DNA from: CAYUZU01 sp964448675
Lineage (GTDB): Bacteria > Planctomycetota > Phycisphaerae > UBA1845 > Fen-1342
Direction of reading: 5' to 3'
Assembly (NCBI GenBank): GCA_964448675.1
Contig: CAYUZU010000011.1
Coordinates: 62,001-126,000 of the forward strand
Length of the DNA stretch: 64,000 bases
Below the pieces are notes generated by a model. The model saw only the letters and a program-made list of their open reading frames with translations, was not told the origin of the DNA and ran no database searches. Below are positions 33,537-42,482 of this stretch, piece after piece (the first letter of the stretch is position 1; each line of letters begins with the position of its first letter). A program made the position numbers and the translations under genes.

Positions 33537-34375
33537 TCCTGTGTCGGGGCTGCGGGCGGGGCGTCGAGACACTCGGCTTCACCCTGCCAGCCGGCGGGGA
33601 AGTCGAACACTTCGGGCTCCAGTGCCGCGCGGAACTTGGCACGATGAATGTCGAGGCGGAACTCGGCGTCGTTCATGGGCCAGAACACCTCGTAACGCCG
33701 CGGCGTCTTCGGCCAATCGTTGCTGACGGCCTTGTAGTTCTTGAGATAGGCGTGCATGGTGATCTGGCCGTCGACCGAGCGATCGATGATCTCGACCGGC
33801 TGGTACGGTTCGCAGTGATCGAGCTTGATCTCACGCTGGCCGACCGTTTCGCCGTCCGGGCCGACGCGCAAGTAGACCAGGCGGTGGTCCTTCCCGACCA
33901 TGCGCAGCGTCGGTGCCGGGCCGCCGCGCAGATGCAGCGGCAGCGGCCGCAGCATGAGGGCATCGAACAGGTCGTTGGGCGGGATGGCCAGCTTCTGGGC
34001 GGCGCCCATCTCGGCCAGCTCCCACGAGCCCCACCACATCTTCTGCGCGTCGGGCATGTCGATCCAGAGCCAGTAGCGGTCGGCGTTGGAGCCGAACTCG
34101 GCGACGGTCCCCGTGTCATGGCGCACGTCGAACAGCAGGTTCTGCCCCGGCTGGAAGATCAGGCTGGCGCTGCGCAGCGGAATGTGGCGGACTTTGCCGT
34201 CGGCGTCGCGGAACTTGAACGAGACCAGCCCCTTGCATTGCAGCGGCTCGTCGATCTGGCCGAGGTTCTCGTTGACGCGGCGCAGGGCTTCGGCGCGGTC
34301 CCGCGGCGCTTCGCACGTCTTGCAGCCCGTGACCAGCAGGAGGATCGCCAGCGACGCCAGGGCGCAGTTACGCAT
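33533..34375 (-). CDS. Lipoprotein of unknown function
   Basis: This 280-residue protein has a lipobox LVTGC with Cys18 after a short signal (MRNCALASLAILLLV). The rest is beta-rich with a LolA/LolB-like look, including KGLVSFKFRDADG and LIFQPGQNLLFDVRHD; this resemblance is weak. The ATG at 34375 follows GAGGAGAACGAAG and overlaps the upstream zinc-ribbon gene by 8 bp. Its stop overlaps the RDD gene by 4 bp. No catalytic motif is visible. Confidence 0.68.
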   Translation of the reverse strand: MRNCALASLAILLLVTGCKTCEAPRDRAEALRRVNENLGQIDEPLQCKGLVSFKFRDADGKVRHIPLRSASLIFQPGQNLLFDVRHDTGTVAEFGSNADRYWLWIDMPDAQKMWWGSWELAEMGAAQKLAIPPNDLFDALMLRPLPLHLRGGPAPTLRMVGKDHRLVYLRVGPDGETVGQREIKLDHCEPYQPVEIIDRSVDGQITMHAYLKNYKAVSNDWPKTPRRYEVFWPMNDAEFRLDIHRAKFRAALEPEVFDFPAGWQGEAECLDAPPAAPTQE

Positions 34376-34910
34376 CTTCGTTCTCCTCACTGATTTCGCG
34401 GGCGACCGTGTCGAGCTCGCCGGGCTGGCCGGCCAGCAGCAGCTCGAGCTGTTCGCTGAGGTGCTGCAGCTGCTCCTCGTCGAGCTCCGGCCGGCGCACG
34501 TGATGCACCACGCCGGTGCGCGGCACCAGGAATTCCCACACCTCGTGGCCGTCTTCCTCGGCAGTGCGTTCCAGCTTGAGCACCTTCTTGCGCCACAGCA
34601 GCAGCGCCAGCACGAAACGGAACTGCACCTGGTGTGGCTGCTCGGCGTCGGCGAGCCGCTCGAAGAAGCCGAAGATCGCTTCCCGGTCGAACGGGTGCAC
34701 CTTTCTGGTGGCGGGTTCAGGGCGGCGTGTCTTCCATGCCCCGATGACGAGCGCCTGGTCGGCCGGCACGCAGTCCAGGCAGTAATCCCGGCGGGCGTAA
34801 CCCTCCTCGGCTTCGTAGAGGAAGGCCTGAAACGTCTCGCCGATGTCGAACGTGCGCTCGCACGCGGCACATTGCTCGGCACGGCGGGGCATGGTCCAGT
34901 TGTCACTCAC
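34368..34910 (-). CDS. Small zinc-ribbon protein, first gene of an operon
   Basis: This 180-residue soluble protein has an N-terminal treble-clef-like pair of Cys motifs, CAACERTF and YCLDCVPAD, that should bind zinc. The rest is helical and acidic at the end (REISEENEDA). GTG 34910 has GGAG eight bases upstream; GTG 34916 is two bases from that site and less likely. It is followed by overlapping lipoprotein and RDD genes, so the three are one operon. Function is unknown. Confidence 0.6.
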   Translation of the reverse strand: MSDNWTMPRRAEQCAACERTFDIGETFQAFLYEAEEGYARRDYCLDCVPADQALVIGAWKTRRPEPATRKVHPFDREAIFGFFERLADAEQPHQVQFRFVLALLLWRKKVLKLERTAEEDGHEVWEFLVPRTGVVHHVRRPELDEEQLQHLSEQLELLLAGQPGELDTVAREISEENEDA

Positions 34911-34945
34911 GGGCACGACTCCATCCCTGAAAGTACCAGCTGGCG

Positions 34946-34951
34946 ATTATA
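34946..34951 (-). promoter_or_regulatory. Perfect -10 element for the zinc-ribbon/RDD operon
   Basis: The minus strand reads TATAAT here, the exact sigma70 -10 consensus, in GC-rich DNA 36 bases before the first start codon. No good -35 lies 16-18 bases further out, so it may rely on an extended or other factor. Confidence 0.4.
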
Positions 34952-34995
34952 GAGACTCTGGCGCGGGCCGCGAGCCCTGCGGCGCAGCGCGGTGA

Positions 34996-35023
34996 CTTGC
35001 CGCCGGCGCCGGCTTGTTCATAA
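34996..35023 (+). promoter_or_regulatory. Candidate sigma70 promoter for xylulokinase
   Basis: TTGCCG (34996-35001), a 16-bp spacer and CATAAT (35018-35023) lie 67 bases before the xylB start. The spacer contains a perfect palindrome GCCGGCGCCGGC (35001-35012). Placement opposite a divergent -10 supports a shared intergenic control region. Confidence 0.4.
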
Positions 35024-35089
35024 TCGCGGGGTCGGGGCAGTGAATCGGACCGGCGCGGGGCGGCGCCGCAGTGCAACCGGAGTGAAAGC

Positions 35090-36625
35090 ATGGCGGAATA
35101 CTACCTGGGCATCGACGTCGGCACGAGCGGGACAAAGGCCCTGCTGCTCAGTGAAACGGGCAAAGTGAGGGGGACGACCACCGCTTCACACGCCAGCCAC
35201 TATCCGAAGCCCGGGTGGTCGGAGCAGAAGCCCGACGACTGGTGGGCCTCGGCCTGCAGGGCGATCAAGGCCCTGCTGCGCCAGGCGAAAGTGAGCAAAA
35301 AGCAGGTCGCCGGCGTCGGCCTGTCCGGGCAGATGCACGGCAGCGTGTTTCTCGATGGCCGGCAACGCGTGGTCTGCAACGCGCTATTGTGGAACGACCA
35401 GCGCACCGGCGCCGAGTGCGAGGAGATCGAGCAGTGCGCCGGCGGCCGCGCCGCGCTCATCGAGCTGGTACAGAACGTTGCGCTGACTGGCTATACCGCG
35501 CCGAAGATCCTCTGGCTGCGCAAGCACAAGCCGTCGCTGTTCAAACGCGTGCGTACCGTGGTGCTGCCCAAGGACTACATCAACTATCGCCTGACGGGCG
35601 AGTTGCGGTGCGAAGTGTCCGACGCGTCAGGCACGCTGCTGTTCGACGTCGCGCGGCGGTGCTGGTCGACCGCACTGATGGACAAGCTTGAGCTCGACCC
35701 GGCGCTGTTTCCGGAGACGGTCGAATCGGCTGATGTCATCGGCGCCATCACGGCCGAGGCGGCCAAAGCGACTGGCCTGCCCGCCGGCATTCCGGTGGTG
35801 GCCGGCGCGGGCGATCAGGCCGCGGCCGCGGTCGGCACGGGCGTGGTGCGCAAGGGGATCGTGTCCGCGACGATGGGCACCAGTGGCGTGGTGTTTGCGT
35901 ACAACGACCAGCCGGTGCCGAACGACGAGGGATTGTTGCAGTCGTTCTGTCATGCGGTGCCGCAGGCCTGGTGCGTGTTCGGCTGCATGCTGTCGGCCGG
36001 GGGCAGCCTGCAATGGGCCCGCGAGGTGTTCTACGCCGATCGGCTGGCCGCGGCGCGCAGCGACAAGGCCCGCGACGCGATCTACACCGCCATGATCGAA
36101 GAGGCCGCCGCGTCGCCGCCGAGCGATTCGATCATCTTCCATCCCTATCTCACGGGCGAGCGATGTCCCTACCCGCACCCGCATGCCCGCGGGTCGTTCA
36201 TCGGATCGACGCGAGCGGATACGCGCGGCGTGCTCGTCCGCGCCGTGCTGGAGGGCATCACGCTCGGCATGCAGCGGCAGCTCGAGATCATGCAGGGCCT
36301 CGGTGTGAAGATCAGCGAGGTGCGGCTGGCCGGCGGCGGGGCGCGCAACGCCTGGTGGCGCCAGTTGCAGGCCGACGTCTACGGGGCCAAGTGTGTGGCA
36401 ATGCAGTCGGAAGAAGGGTCGGCGCTGGGGGCGGCCCTGCTCGCGGCGGTCGGGGCGGGTGGCTTCAAGACGGTGCCGGCTGCGGCGAAGGCGGCGACCG
36501 AGATCAGGCAGACGCTGCGGCCCGACGCCAAGCGGCACAAGCACTACACTGCGCTGGGGGCCTGGATGCGGGCCACGTACGAGCATCTCGAGCCGCTCTA
36601 TCGCAGCAAGGTCTGCACCACGTGA
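35090..36625 (+). CDS. xylB: Xylulokinase
   Basis: This 511-residue FGGY kinase phosphorylates xylulose for entry to the pentose phosphate pathway. The N-terminal phosphate-1 motif is YLGIDVGTSGTKALLL, and GVGLSGQMHGSVFLD is the xylulokinase-type Met-His-Gly segment. The catalytic Asp is in AGAGDQAAAAVGTG, and MGTSGVVFAY plus GGGARNAWWRQLQADV complete the fold. No xylose isomerase is in the window. The TGA overlaps the next gene by 4 bp (GTGA). Confidence 0.93.
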   Translation: MAEYYLGIDVGTSGTKALLLSETGKVRGTTTASHASHYPKPGWSEQKPDDWWASACRAIKALLRQAKVSKKQVAGVGLSGQMHGSVFLDGRQRVVCNALLWNDQRTGAECEEIEQCAGGRAALIELVQNVALTGYTAPKILWLRKHKPSLFKRVRTVVLPKDYINYRLTGELRCEVSDASGTLLFDVARRCWSTALMDKLELDPALFPETVESADVIGAITAEAAKATGLPAGIPVVAGAGDQAAAAVGTGVVRKGIVSATMGTSGVVFAYNDQPVPNDEGLLQSFCHAVPQAWCVFGCMLSAGGSLQWAREVFYADRLAAARSDKARDAIYTAMIEEAAASPPSDSIIFHPYLTGERCPYPHPHARGSFIGSTRADTRGVLVRAVLEGITLGMQRQLEIMQGLGVKISEVRLAGGGARNAWWRQLQADVYGAKCVAMQSEEGSALGAALLAAVGAGGFKTVPAAAKAATEIRQTLRPDAKRHKHYTALGAWMRATYEHLEPLYRSKVCTT

Positions 36626-37431
36626 GCGACGCCATGACCGCTGCGCACCGGCCATTGACGCGTGACGATCTCGTCGCGGTGTCGTTACACCGACTGGGCC
36701 GGCAGGTGTTGACCTTCGACACGGTCGACAGCACCAACGCGGCGCTGTTGCGCCAGGCGGCCGAGCTGCCCGACGGCACGCTCGCGGCCGCCGAAATGCA
36801 GACCGCCGGCCGCGGCCGCCTCGGGCGGCGCTGGGAGTCGCCGCGCGGCGCGTCCGTGATGCTGAGCGTGCTGCTCCATGAGCCGGTGGGCTCGCCGCTG
36901 CTGCCACTCGGCGGCTTGCTGGGAGCGCTGGCCGCCTGTGAGGCAGTGGAGCAGGCGACGGCCTGCACGCCGGCGGTCCGCTGGCCGAACGACGTCGTGA
37001 TCGCCGGCCGCAAGGTGGCGGGGGTGTTGGCCGAAACGACCGGCAGTGGCCCGACCCGCGCGCTGGTCATCGGCGTGGGCATCAACTGCCTGCAGCACGC
37101 GGGGCATTTCAGCCCTGCACTCGCGGGGAGGGCGACCTCGCTCGACCTCGCCTGCCCGGGCCCGGTCGCGCGGGCCGCGGTGGCGGCAGCGCTCGTGCAG
37201 CGGCTCGACGTCTGGCTGGCGGACGGCGGCCGGGCCGATCGCGTGGCGGCGTTGCGCACGACTTGGCGCCGCCGCTGTGTGGAGATCGGCGCCCGGGTTA
37301 CACTCGAACACGACGGACGCTCGTTCACCGGCACGATGCTCGACATCGACGACGACGGCAACCTCATCGTCGAGCTCGATCGAGGTGGAAGGAGGCACTT
37401 TGTCGCGGCGGTCACGACGCAGGTCTGGTAG
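36622..37431 (+). CDS. birA: Biotin-[acetyl-CoA-carboxylase] ligase
   Basis: This 269-residue biotin protein ligase contains the biotinyl-AMP motif GRGRLGRRW and the following SPRGASVMLSVLL. It keeps WPNDVVIAGRKVAGVLAE and GVGINC, and the C-terminal SH3-like domain has VTLEHDGRSFTGTMLDIDDDGNLIV. It lacks an N-terminal DNA-binding domain, so it is a monofunctional class I enzyme and cannot repress biotin genes. The start is GTG 36622 inside the xylB stop codon; ATG 36634 is an alternative. A membrane-protein gene overlaps its end by 32 bp. Confidence 0.9.
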   Translation: MSDAMTAAHRPLTRDDLVAVSLHRLGRQVLTFDTVDSTNAALLRQAAELPDGTLAAAEMQTAGRGRLGRRWESPRGASVMLSVLLHEPVGSPLLPLGGLLGALAACEAVEQATACTPAVRWPNDVVIAGRKVAGVLAETTGSGPTRALVIGVGINCLQHAGHFSPALAGRATSLDLACPGPVARAAVAAALVQRLDVWLADGGRADRVAALRTTWRRRCVEIGARVTLEHDGRSFTGTMLDIDDDGNLIVELDRGGRRHFVAAVTTQVW

Positions 37432-39331
37432 GCGCAACAAGGCGCGTAAGCAACGACCCGCGTCCAGCCCCCAGGCCGCGCCGCCTGCCCCCGCCCCGAC
37501 GTCGCCCGCGCCGGCCACCCCGCCAGGCCCCGCCCCTGTTGCCCGCACCGCGCCGCCGCCACGCCGCCGCATGCGCATGCAGGTCTACGGCTGCGGCGCG
37601 TTGTGTGCAGCGGGCATGACGGCAGGCGGCCTGGCCGCCATCGGCGAGCTCGGTTTTCACCTGGCGTCCCTGCGCGACACGATCGGCTGGGTCGGCGCGA
37701 CGCTGGCCGGCGGGGCCGCTCTGGGCTTCTGGTTGCCACGCCGTGTCATCCACCGCCGGCTGGCCGCCACCGGCGCTGCGCCGCCCGACGGCGTCGCGTT
37801 CGAGTTCGCCAGTTCGGCGATCGGCGTGCTGGTGCTGCTGCTGGCCGTCCTGTGGGCCCTGTTGCACGGCTGGCTGGCAGGGCTCGAGAGCATCCGCGGC
37901 TGGCTGACCGCCCACTTCGTGCAGCCGCCGGCGGTCACGCTGGCCTGGCTGATTGGTCCGGCGGCGGTGCTGCTGATGCTGATCGGCGCGGTTGCGGCCA
38001 TCGGGCTGGTCGCGCTGCACGGCTGGTTTCGCCTGGTCAGCGGGGCGCGCCGCAGCCTGGTTCGCCTCTGGATCGTGCTCCTGGCGGGTGCCGGTGTGGC
38101 CGCGGCGCTGGTCGCATGGTTGTCACCGGCGGGCGGCGCCGGGCTCCTGTGCCTGGTGAGCGTGTTCATCGCCGGCCTGCTCGTGGTCAGCCGCAAGCCG
38201 CTGGGCCACGCCGAAGAGCTCGCGGCCCTGGCACCGCCGCAGCGGCCGCCGTCGCTGACGACTTCGCTGGTGCTGGGGGCGCTGAGTTGTGCGGCGCTGG
38301 CTCTCGCGCTCGTGCCGGCCGTTGCGCCGGGGCCGCCGGCGGTCGGTCGGCTGGCGCTGGCACTGGCGAGTCTCGCCGCGGCACTGGCCGCGGGCGTCGC
38401 GACGGCGTGGACGCTGGTGCGCCTCGCGGACGGGACCACCTGGTGGACGCCGCTGACGCTGCTCGTGGTGGCGGTGACGGTGCTGTTGCCGCGCGGAGAC
38501 AGCATCGCGGCGCCGTGGGGCGACGGCCTGCGCATTGTGCTCATGGCGTTCGCCGTGGCGCTGTGCGTCACCCTGGTCGCGATCGACGCGCAGGGTGCGC
38601 TCGTCCGGCCGCAGCGCGCCCTGGCGTGGGTCGGGATCACGATCGGCGCCACGCTGGCCGCGGCCGCGCTGCTTGGCGGCGTGAGCGACGTCGCGTTCGA
38701 CGGTCGCGTTGCGACGGTGCTCATGGCGCTGGGGTTGATCCTCGCCGCCGGGCTGGCGTTGCTCTTTGACCACGGTGCGCCGGTGCGGTTCCGCGCCGGT
38801 GGGCTGGCCGGCGTAGGGATGGTGCTGCTCGGGCTGCTCTATGGGCAGGTGCGCTACGACGGCGCCGCCGAAGCAGCATCGGCTGTACCAGGCTCCACGC
38901 CGCAGGCTCTGCCGGCGTGTGTGCTGGACGCCCTGATCGAGCGCCGCGCCGCGCGCGTCTTCGCTGGCCCGGAGGCCGCGAGTGACGCGATGGTGTGGCA
39001 GTGCGACCTGCGCGGTCGCGCCTGGGAGGTCATCATCCTCGCCCGGGACACCACGGCGGACCACCCCCCGCACGCGCTGCGCCGCCTGCTGCAGCGCTGT
39101 GCGCGCGCCGTGCTTCCCGGCGGCCAGGTGGTCATCGATCGACCTTTGCCCGTCGTCCGGCGGCTGGTGGCGGCGTGGCAGCCGCGTAGCGCGTCCCTGC
39201 TGCGCGTGACCTGCAACCAGCAGCAGCGCGACTTGCTGGTGCTCGGCACGGCGGCGGAGGCCTGGTTTGACGGCTTGCCGCTGCCCGACGGCGTGATCGT
39301 GGAATCGCAGCCGCTGCGCACCGCCCGCTGA
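37400..39331 (+). CDS. Polytopic membrane protein with spermidine-synthase-like C-terminus
   Basis: This 643-residue protein begins with an Arg/Pro/Ala-rich cytosolic segment (about 1-55). About fourteen hydrophobic helices follow, then a soluble C-terminal domain (about 510-640) in which CDLRGRAWEVIILARD and ARAVLPGGQVVIDRPLP resemble a degenerate Rossmann methyltransferase of the spermidine synthase type. I chose TTG 37400 because AAGGAGG lies four bases upstream, although it overlaps birA by 32 bp; ATG 37571 would start at the first helix. Function is unknown. Confidence 0.6.
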   Translation: MSRRSRRRSGRRNKARKQRPASSPQAAPPAPAPTSPAPATPPGPAPVARTAPPPRRRMRMQVYGCGALCAAGMTAGGLAAIGELGFHLASLRDTIGWVGATLAGGAALGFWLPRRVIHRRLAATGAAPPDGVAFEFASSAIGVLVLLLAVLWALLHGWLAGLESIRGWLTAHFVQPPAVTLAWLIGPAAVLLMLIGAVAAIGLVALHGWFRLVSGARRSLVRLWIVLLAGAGVAAALVAWLSPAGGAGLLCLVSVFIAGLLVVSRKPLGHAEELAALAPPQRPPSLTTSLVLGALSCAALALALVPAVAPGPPAVGRLALALASLAAALAAGVATAWTLVRLADGTTWWTPLTLLVVAVTVLLPRGDSIAAPWGDGLRIVLMAFAVALCVTLVAIDAQGALVRPQRALAWVGITIGATLAAAALLGGVSDVAFDGRVATVLMALGLILAAGLALLFDHGAPVRFRAGGLAGVGMVLLGLLYGQVRYDGAAEAASAVPGSTPQALPACVLDALIERRAARVFAGPEAASDAMVWQCDLRGRAWEVIILARDTTADHPPHALRRLLQRCARAVLPGGQVVIDRPLPVVRRLVAAWQPRSASLLRVTCNQQQRDLLVLGTAAEAWFDGLPLPDGVIVESQPLRTAR

Positions 39332-39422
39332 GCGGTGGCACCCTTGGGCAAGGCGGGTTACACTACCGGGTTCTGATCCAAGCTGTAAACACGGCCACCC
39401 GAACATCATCCGAGGAGGCATC

Positions 39423-40328
39423 ATGTCATTGCTCGTCACCGGATCCATCGGCATTGATACCGTCGAGACGCCCCACGGCCGCATCGACGAGGCGCTGGGC
39501 GGGTCGGCGGTCTACTTTTCGCTGGCGGCTTCGCTGTTCGCGCCGGTGCGCATGGTCGGCGTCGTGGGAGAGGATTTCGACCGCAAGCACTTCGAAGGTT
39601 TCGTCGAAAAGAAGATCGACACCGAGGGCGTCGAGTTCCGCGCCGGCAGCAAGACCTTCCGCTGGCACGGCAAGTATGCCGGCGCGATGAACACCGCCGA
39701 AACGGTCGGCGTCGAGCTGAACGTCCTGTCAGAGGAGGGGGCCAAGGTCCCGCCCGCCTATGCCAACAGCAAGTTCGTCTTTCTCGCCAACACGCACCCG
39801 GCGTTGCAGCGCGACTTCGCCCGCCAGTTCACCGGCGCCGACCTCGTCGTCTGCGACACGATGAACCTCTGGATCGAGAACGAGCAGGACGAGCTGCGCA
39901 AGACCCTGTCGGCGGTGCACGGCATCGTGCTCAACGAGGGCGAAGCACGGCTGCAAACGCAGCGCATGAACCTGGTCTCCGCCGGCCGCGAAATCCTCAA
40001 GATGGGCCCCAAGTTCGTCATCATCAAGAAGGGCGAGCACGGCAGCCTGCTGGTGTCCGAGGACGACCTGTTCATCATGCCGCCGTACCCCACCGAGAAC
40101 GTGGTCGACCCCACAGGTTGCGGCGACAGCTTCGCCGGCGGGATGATGGGTTACCTCGCGGCGCGCGGCAAGGTGAGCAAGGAGATCCTGCGTTCGGCGA
40201 TGGCGCGCGGCTCGGTGCTGGGCTCGTTCGTGCTGGAGTCGTTCTCGGTGCAGGCGCTGGGCAGTGTGACGTCGAACGACGTCGAAAAGCGCCTCAACGC
40301 CCTGCGCGAAATGTCGCGGTTTGAGTAA
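39423..40328 (+). CDS. PfkB-family sugar kinase
   Basis: This 301-residue ribokinase-family protein has the N-terminal glycine motif ALGGSAVYFSLAASLF and the C-terminal motif DPTGCGDSFAGG with the catalytic Asp. The usual GAGD is GCGD here. A NEGEA segment (IVLNEGEARL) is also typical. The ATG at 39423 is preceded by GAGGAGGCATC. Members phosphorylate nucleosides, ribose or fructose derivatives; the substrate is not clear. It stands alone. Confidence 0.88.
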   Translation: MSLLVTGSIGIDTVETPHGRIDEALGGSAVYFSLAASLFAPVRMVGVVGEDFDRKHFEGFVEKKIDTEGVEFRAGSKTFRWHGKYAGAMNTAETVGVELNVLSEEGAKVPPAYANSKFVFLANTHPALQRDFARQFTGADLVVCDTMNLWIENEQDELRKTLSAVHGIVLNEGEARLQTQRMNLVSAGREILKMGPKFVIIKKGEHGSLLVSEDDLFIMPPYPTENVVDPTGCGDSFAGGMMGYLAARGKVSKEILRSAMARGSVLGSFVLESFSVQALGSVTSNDVEKRLNALREMSRFE

Positions 40329-40435
40329 ACCGAGTAGCGACGGAGCAACGGAGGGCAGGCGCCGCCCGCCGCATCCCGCCGCGCAAAACCCGCCCCGCTG
40401 ACTGATCATTGACGATGGGGCATTGCCGCTCGCGG

Positions 40436-41839
40436 CTATTCGGCCGCCGCATCGTCGCGCACGAACACCTGCAGCCCGTCAAAGATGTTCGCCAGCCCGA
40501 CGTAGAGCTTGTCGTCCACGGACGCCATCGTCCGCACGCCGTAGTGGTCCGGGTTGCCCAGCCCGTGCGTGAAGACCGGGTACCAGTTCGCCCCGTCGGC
40601 CGACACCCACAGCTGCGCCCCCTTGCCGGTCCACACGTCCCACAGGTCCGGCACCGGCTTGAACAGGTTGAGCTTCTCCGAACGCAGAATGTCGTTCAGG
40701 TAATAGCCGAGAATCGGCGGTACGCTCGCTGAATGCCAGGTCCCGCAATACAATTCCCCGCGGTGTACCTCCAGCGACCAGAGGTAGCCGTTGTTCACAT
40801 CACCGAAGCCCGACCCGACGCCCGCGACCGACCCCGGCCCCGCCACGACCTCCACGTTGTCGGCCGGGTCGAGCCGGACCATGTCCGCCCCGCGCGGCTT
40901 GGCCCCGTTGAACAGGTCGACGCCGCCGAAGATCACCGCCGGCACGTACAGCTTGCCCTGAAACTCGACCATTTCGCCGACGGCGACGTTCGCGCTGGAT
41001 GGGCCGCCGTTGACGATGACCGGCCGGGCCGCGGCGTCCGCCTCGGTCGGGCCATCGAGCTTCCAGACCTCGTAGCCTTCCATGTAGTTGATCGTGCCGG
41101 CATAGAGCCAGCCGTTGTACGAGGCGAGCGAGAAGATGCCGGTGTTGTTGGGGTCGCCGAAGCCGTCCGTCGTGATCGGCCACACGGCCTGGCCGTCGCT
41201 GGCGAACAGTTCGCCGGGGGTCGGCGGGACAGAAAACTCGTGGGTGACGGCGATATACAGCAGCCCGTCGTGTTCCTGCAAGGCGCGGATGGAACCCTCG
41301 TTCGGGTCGGACCACACCCGCTCCCACGAGCCGGGCGCGCCCGTCGCCGTGCGCCACAGGGCGGCCTCGTTGCCCAGGGTGCCGGCGTAGAGGTAGCGCA
41401 CGCCGTCGGTCGGGTCACGGTACTCACCCATGGCGCGGAAGCCGGAGGTCTGCGGGTCGCCGTTCTCCACATCGTGATAGTCAAACACGCGTTCCCAGTT
41501 CCACGGGCCCTGGTCCGGCCGGTAACGACGGACCTCCGGCAGCCGGTACACCGGGCTGGTCGACACCTTGATCCCGATCCGCTTGAGAATCATGTTCACC
41601 ACGCTGTTGCCGGTGCCGACATAGAGGAAGCCCTCCTCGCTGCCGTCCGGCGTGAAGTGGTGCATCGCCCACGGGTAGTTGTTGAGGTCGCGGGCGTTGT
41701 CCTCCTTGTCAAACCCCAGCTCGCTGACCGCGACGAATTCGTCCGGCACGTTCGGCACCGGGCAGCCGCCCAGCGTCGCGAGTCCCAGCATTGCCACCGA
41801 TCCCACCAGGCCCGTTGCGATACGACGTGCGCTGTTCAT
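40436..41839 (-). CDS. Beta-propeller lipoprotein
   Basis: This 467-residue exported protein has a lipobox LGGC with Cys26. Repeats with YLYAGTLGNEAALWRT, LLYIAVTHEF and LYVGLANIFDGLQVF motifs suggest a beta-propeller with about seven blades. Repeated Trp and Gly-Asn turns are present. I chose ATG 41839 because it begins the signal peptide; an AGGAGA lies 12 bases upstream. No enzymatic motif is visible, and it is likely an outer-surface binding protein. Confidence 0.75.
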   Translation of the reverse strand: MNSARRIATGLVGSVAMLGLATLGGCPVPNVPDEFVAVSELGFDKEDNARDLNNYPWAMHHFTPDGSEEGFLYVGTGNSVVNMILKRIGIKVSTSPVYRLPEVRRYRPDQGPWNWERVFDYHDVENGDPQTSGFRAMGEYRDPTDGVRYLYAGTLGNEAALWRTATGAPGSWERVWSDPNEGSIRALQEHDGLLYIAVTHEFSVPPTPGELFASDGQAVWPITTDGFGDPNNTGIFSLASYNGWLYAGTINYMEGYEVWKLDGPTEADAAARPVIVNGGPSSANVAVGEMVEFQGKLYVPAVIFGGVDLFNGAKPRGADMVRLDPADNVEVVAGPGSVAGVGSGFGDVNNGYLWSLEVHRGELYCGTWHSASVPPILGYYLNDILRSEKLNLFKPVPDLWDVWTGKGAQLWVSADGANWYPVFTHGLGNPDHYGVRTMASVDDKLYVGLANIFDGLQVFVRDDAAAE

Positions 41840-42015
41840 GATTCTGCGGATTCTCCTGCGCGAATTGCGTCCTGCTCTCACCATCCGGTAACGAATCGGG
41901 CGGATGATACCCGCGTTGGCTGCTGATACCAAGCTCTCAAGCGTGCGGCGTTGACGATCCGCCCGGAAACCGCATCATGCAGCCTGCGGGGGCGGCGCCA
42001 GCAACGGAGTGCAGC

Positions 42016-42420
42016 ATGCAGCCACCGCCGATTGAACAGCAGGTGACCTTCCTCTACACGCAGGATCTGGCGGCCACGACGGCTTTCTACGAGCAGACCC
42101 TCGGCCTGCCGCTCGTGCTCGACCAGGGCCCCTGCCGCATCTACCGCGTCGCCGGCGAGGCGTTCCTCGGGTTCTGCACGTCGCCAGCGGCCGCGGCCCC
42201 GCCACCGTCCGTGAAAACCGTGATCTTCACGCTCGTCACGCCCGATGTGGCTGGCTGGTATCACTACCTGCGCGATCGCGGCGTGGCATTCGAGCAGCCG
42301 CCAAAACACAACGATACCTACAATATCGACCACTGTTTCCTGCGCGATCCGAACGGCTATCTGCTCGAGATCCAGCGGTTCTGTGATCCGCGCTGGCCGG
42401 TCCCGCGGGTGGAGGCCTGA
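42016..42420 (+). CDS. VOC (glyoxalase/bleomycin-resistance) family protein
   Basis: This 134-residue protein has the paired beta-alpha-beta-beta-beta fold of the vicinal oxygen chelate superfamily: FLYTQDLAATTAFYEQTLGLPLVL at the start and FLRDPNGYLLEIQRF at the end. Metal-ligand residues are likely His15-type and Glu in LEIQRF. The ATG at 42016 has ACGGAG upstream. Roles range from glyoxalase to dioxygenase and resistance protein; not assignable. Confidence 0.85.
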   Translation: MQPPPIEQQVTFLYTQDLAATTAFYEQTLGLPLVLDQGPCRIYRVAGEAFLGFCTSPAAAAPPPSVKTVIFTLVTPDVAGWYHYLRDRGVAFEQPPKHNDTYNIDHCFLRDPNGYLLEIQRFCDPRWPVPRVEA

Positions 42421-42482
42421 GCGTCCGTCCCCTGGCGCCGCCGGCGTCGAAACCGATCATGCAAGCGGAAGTGGAGTTGTTG

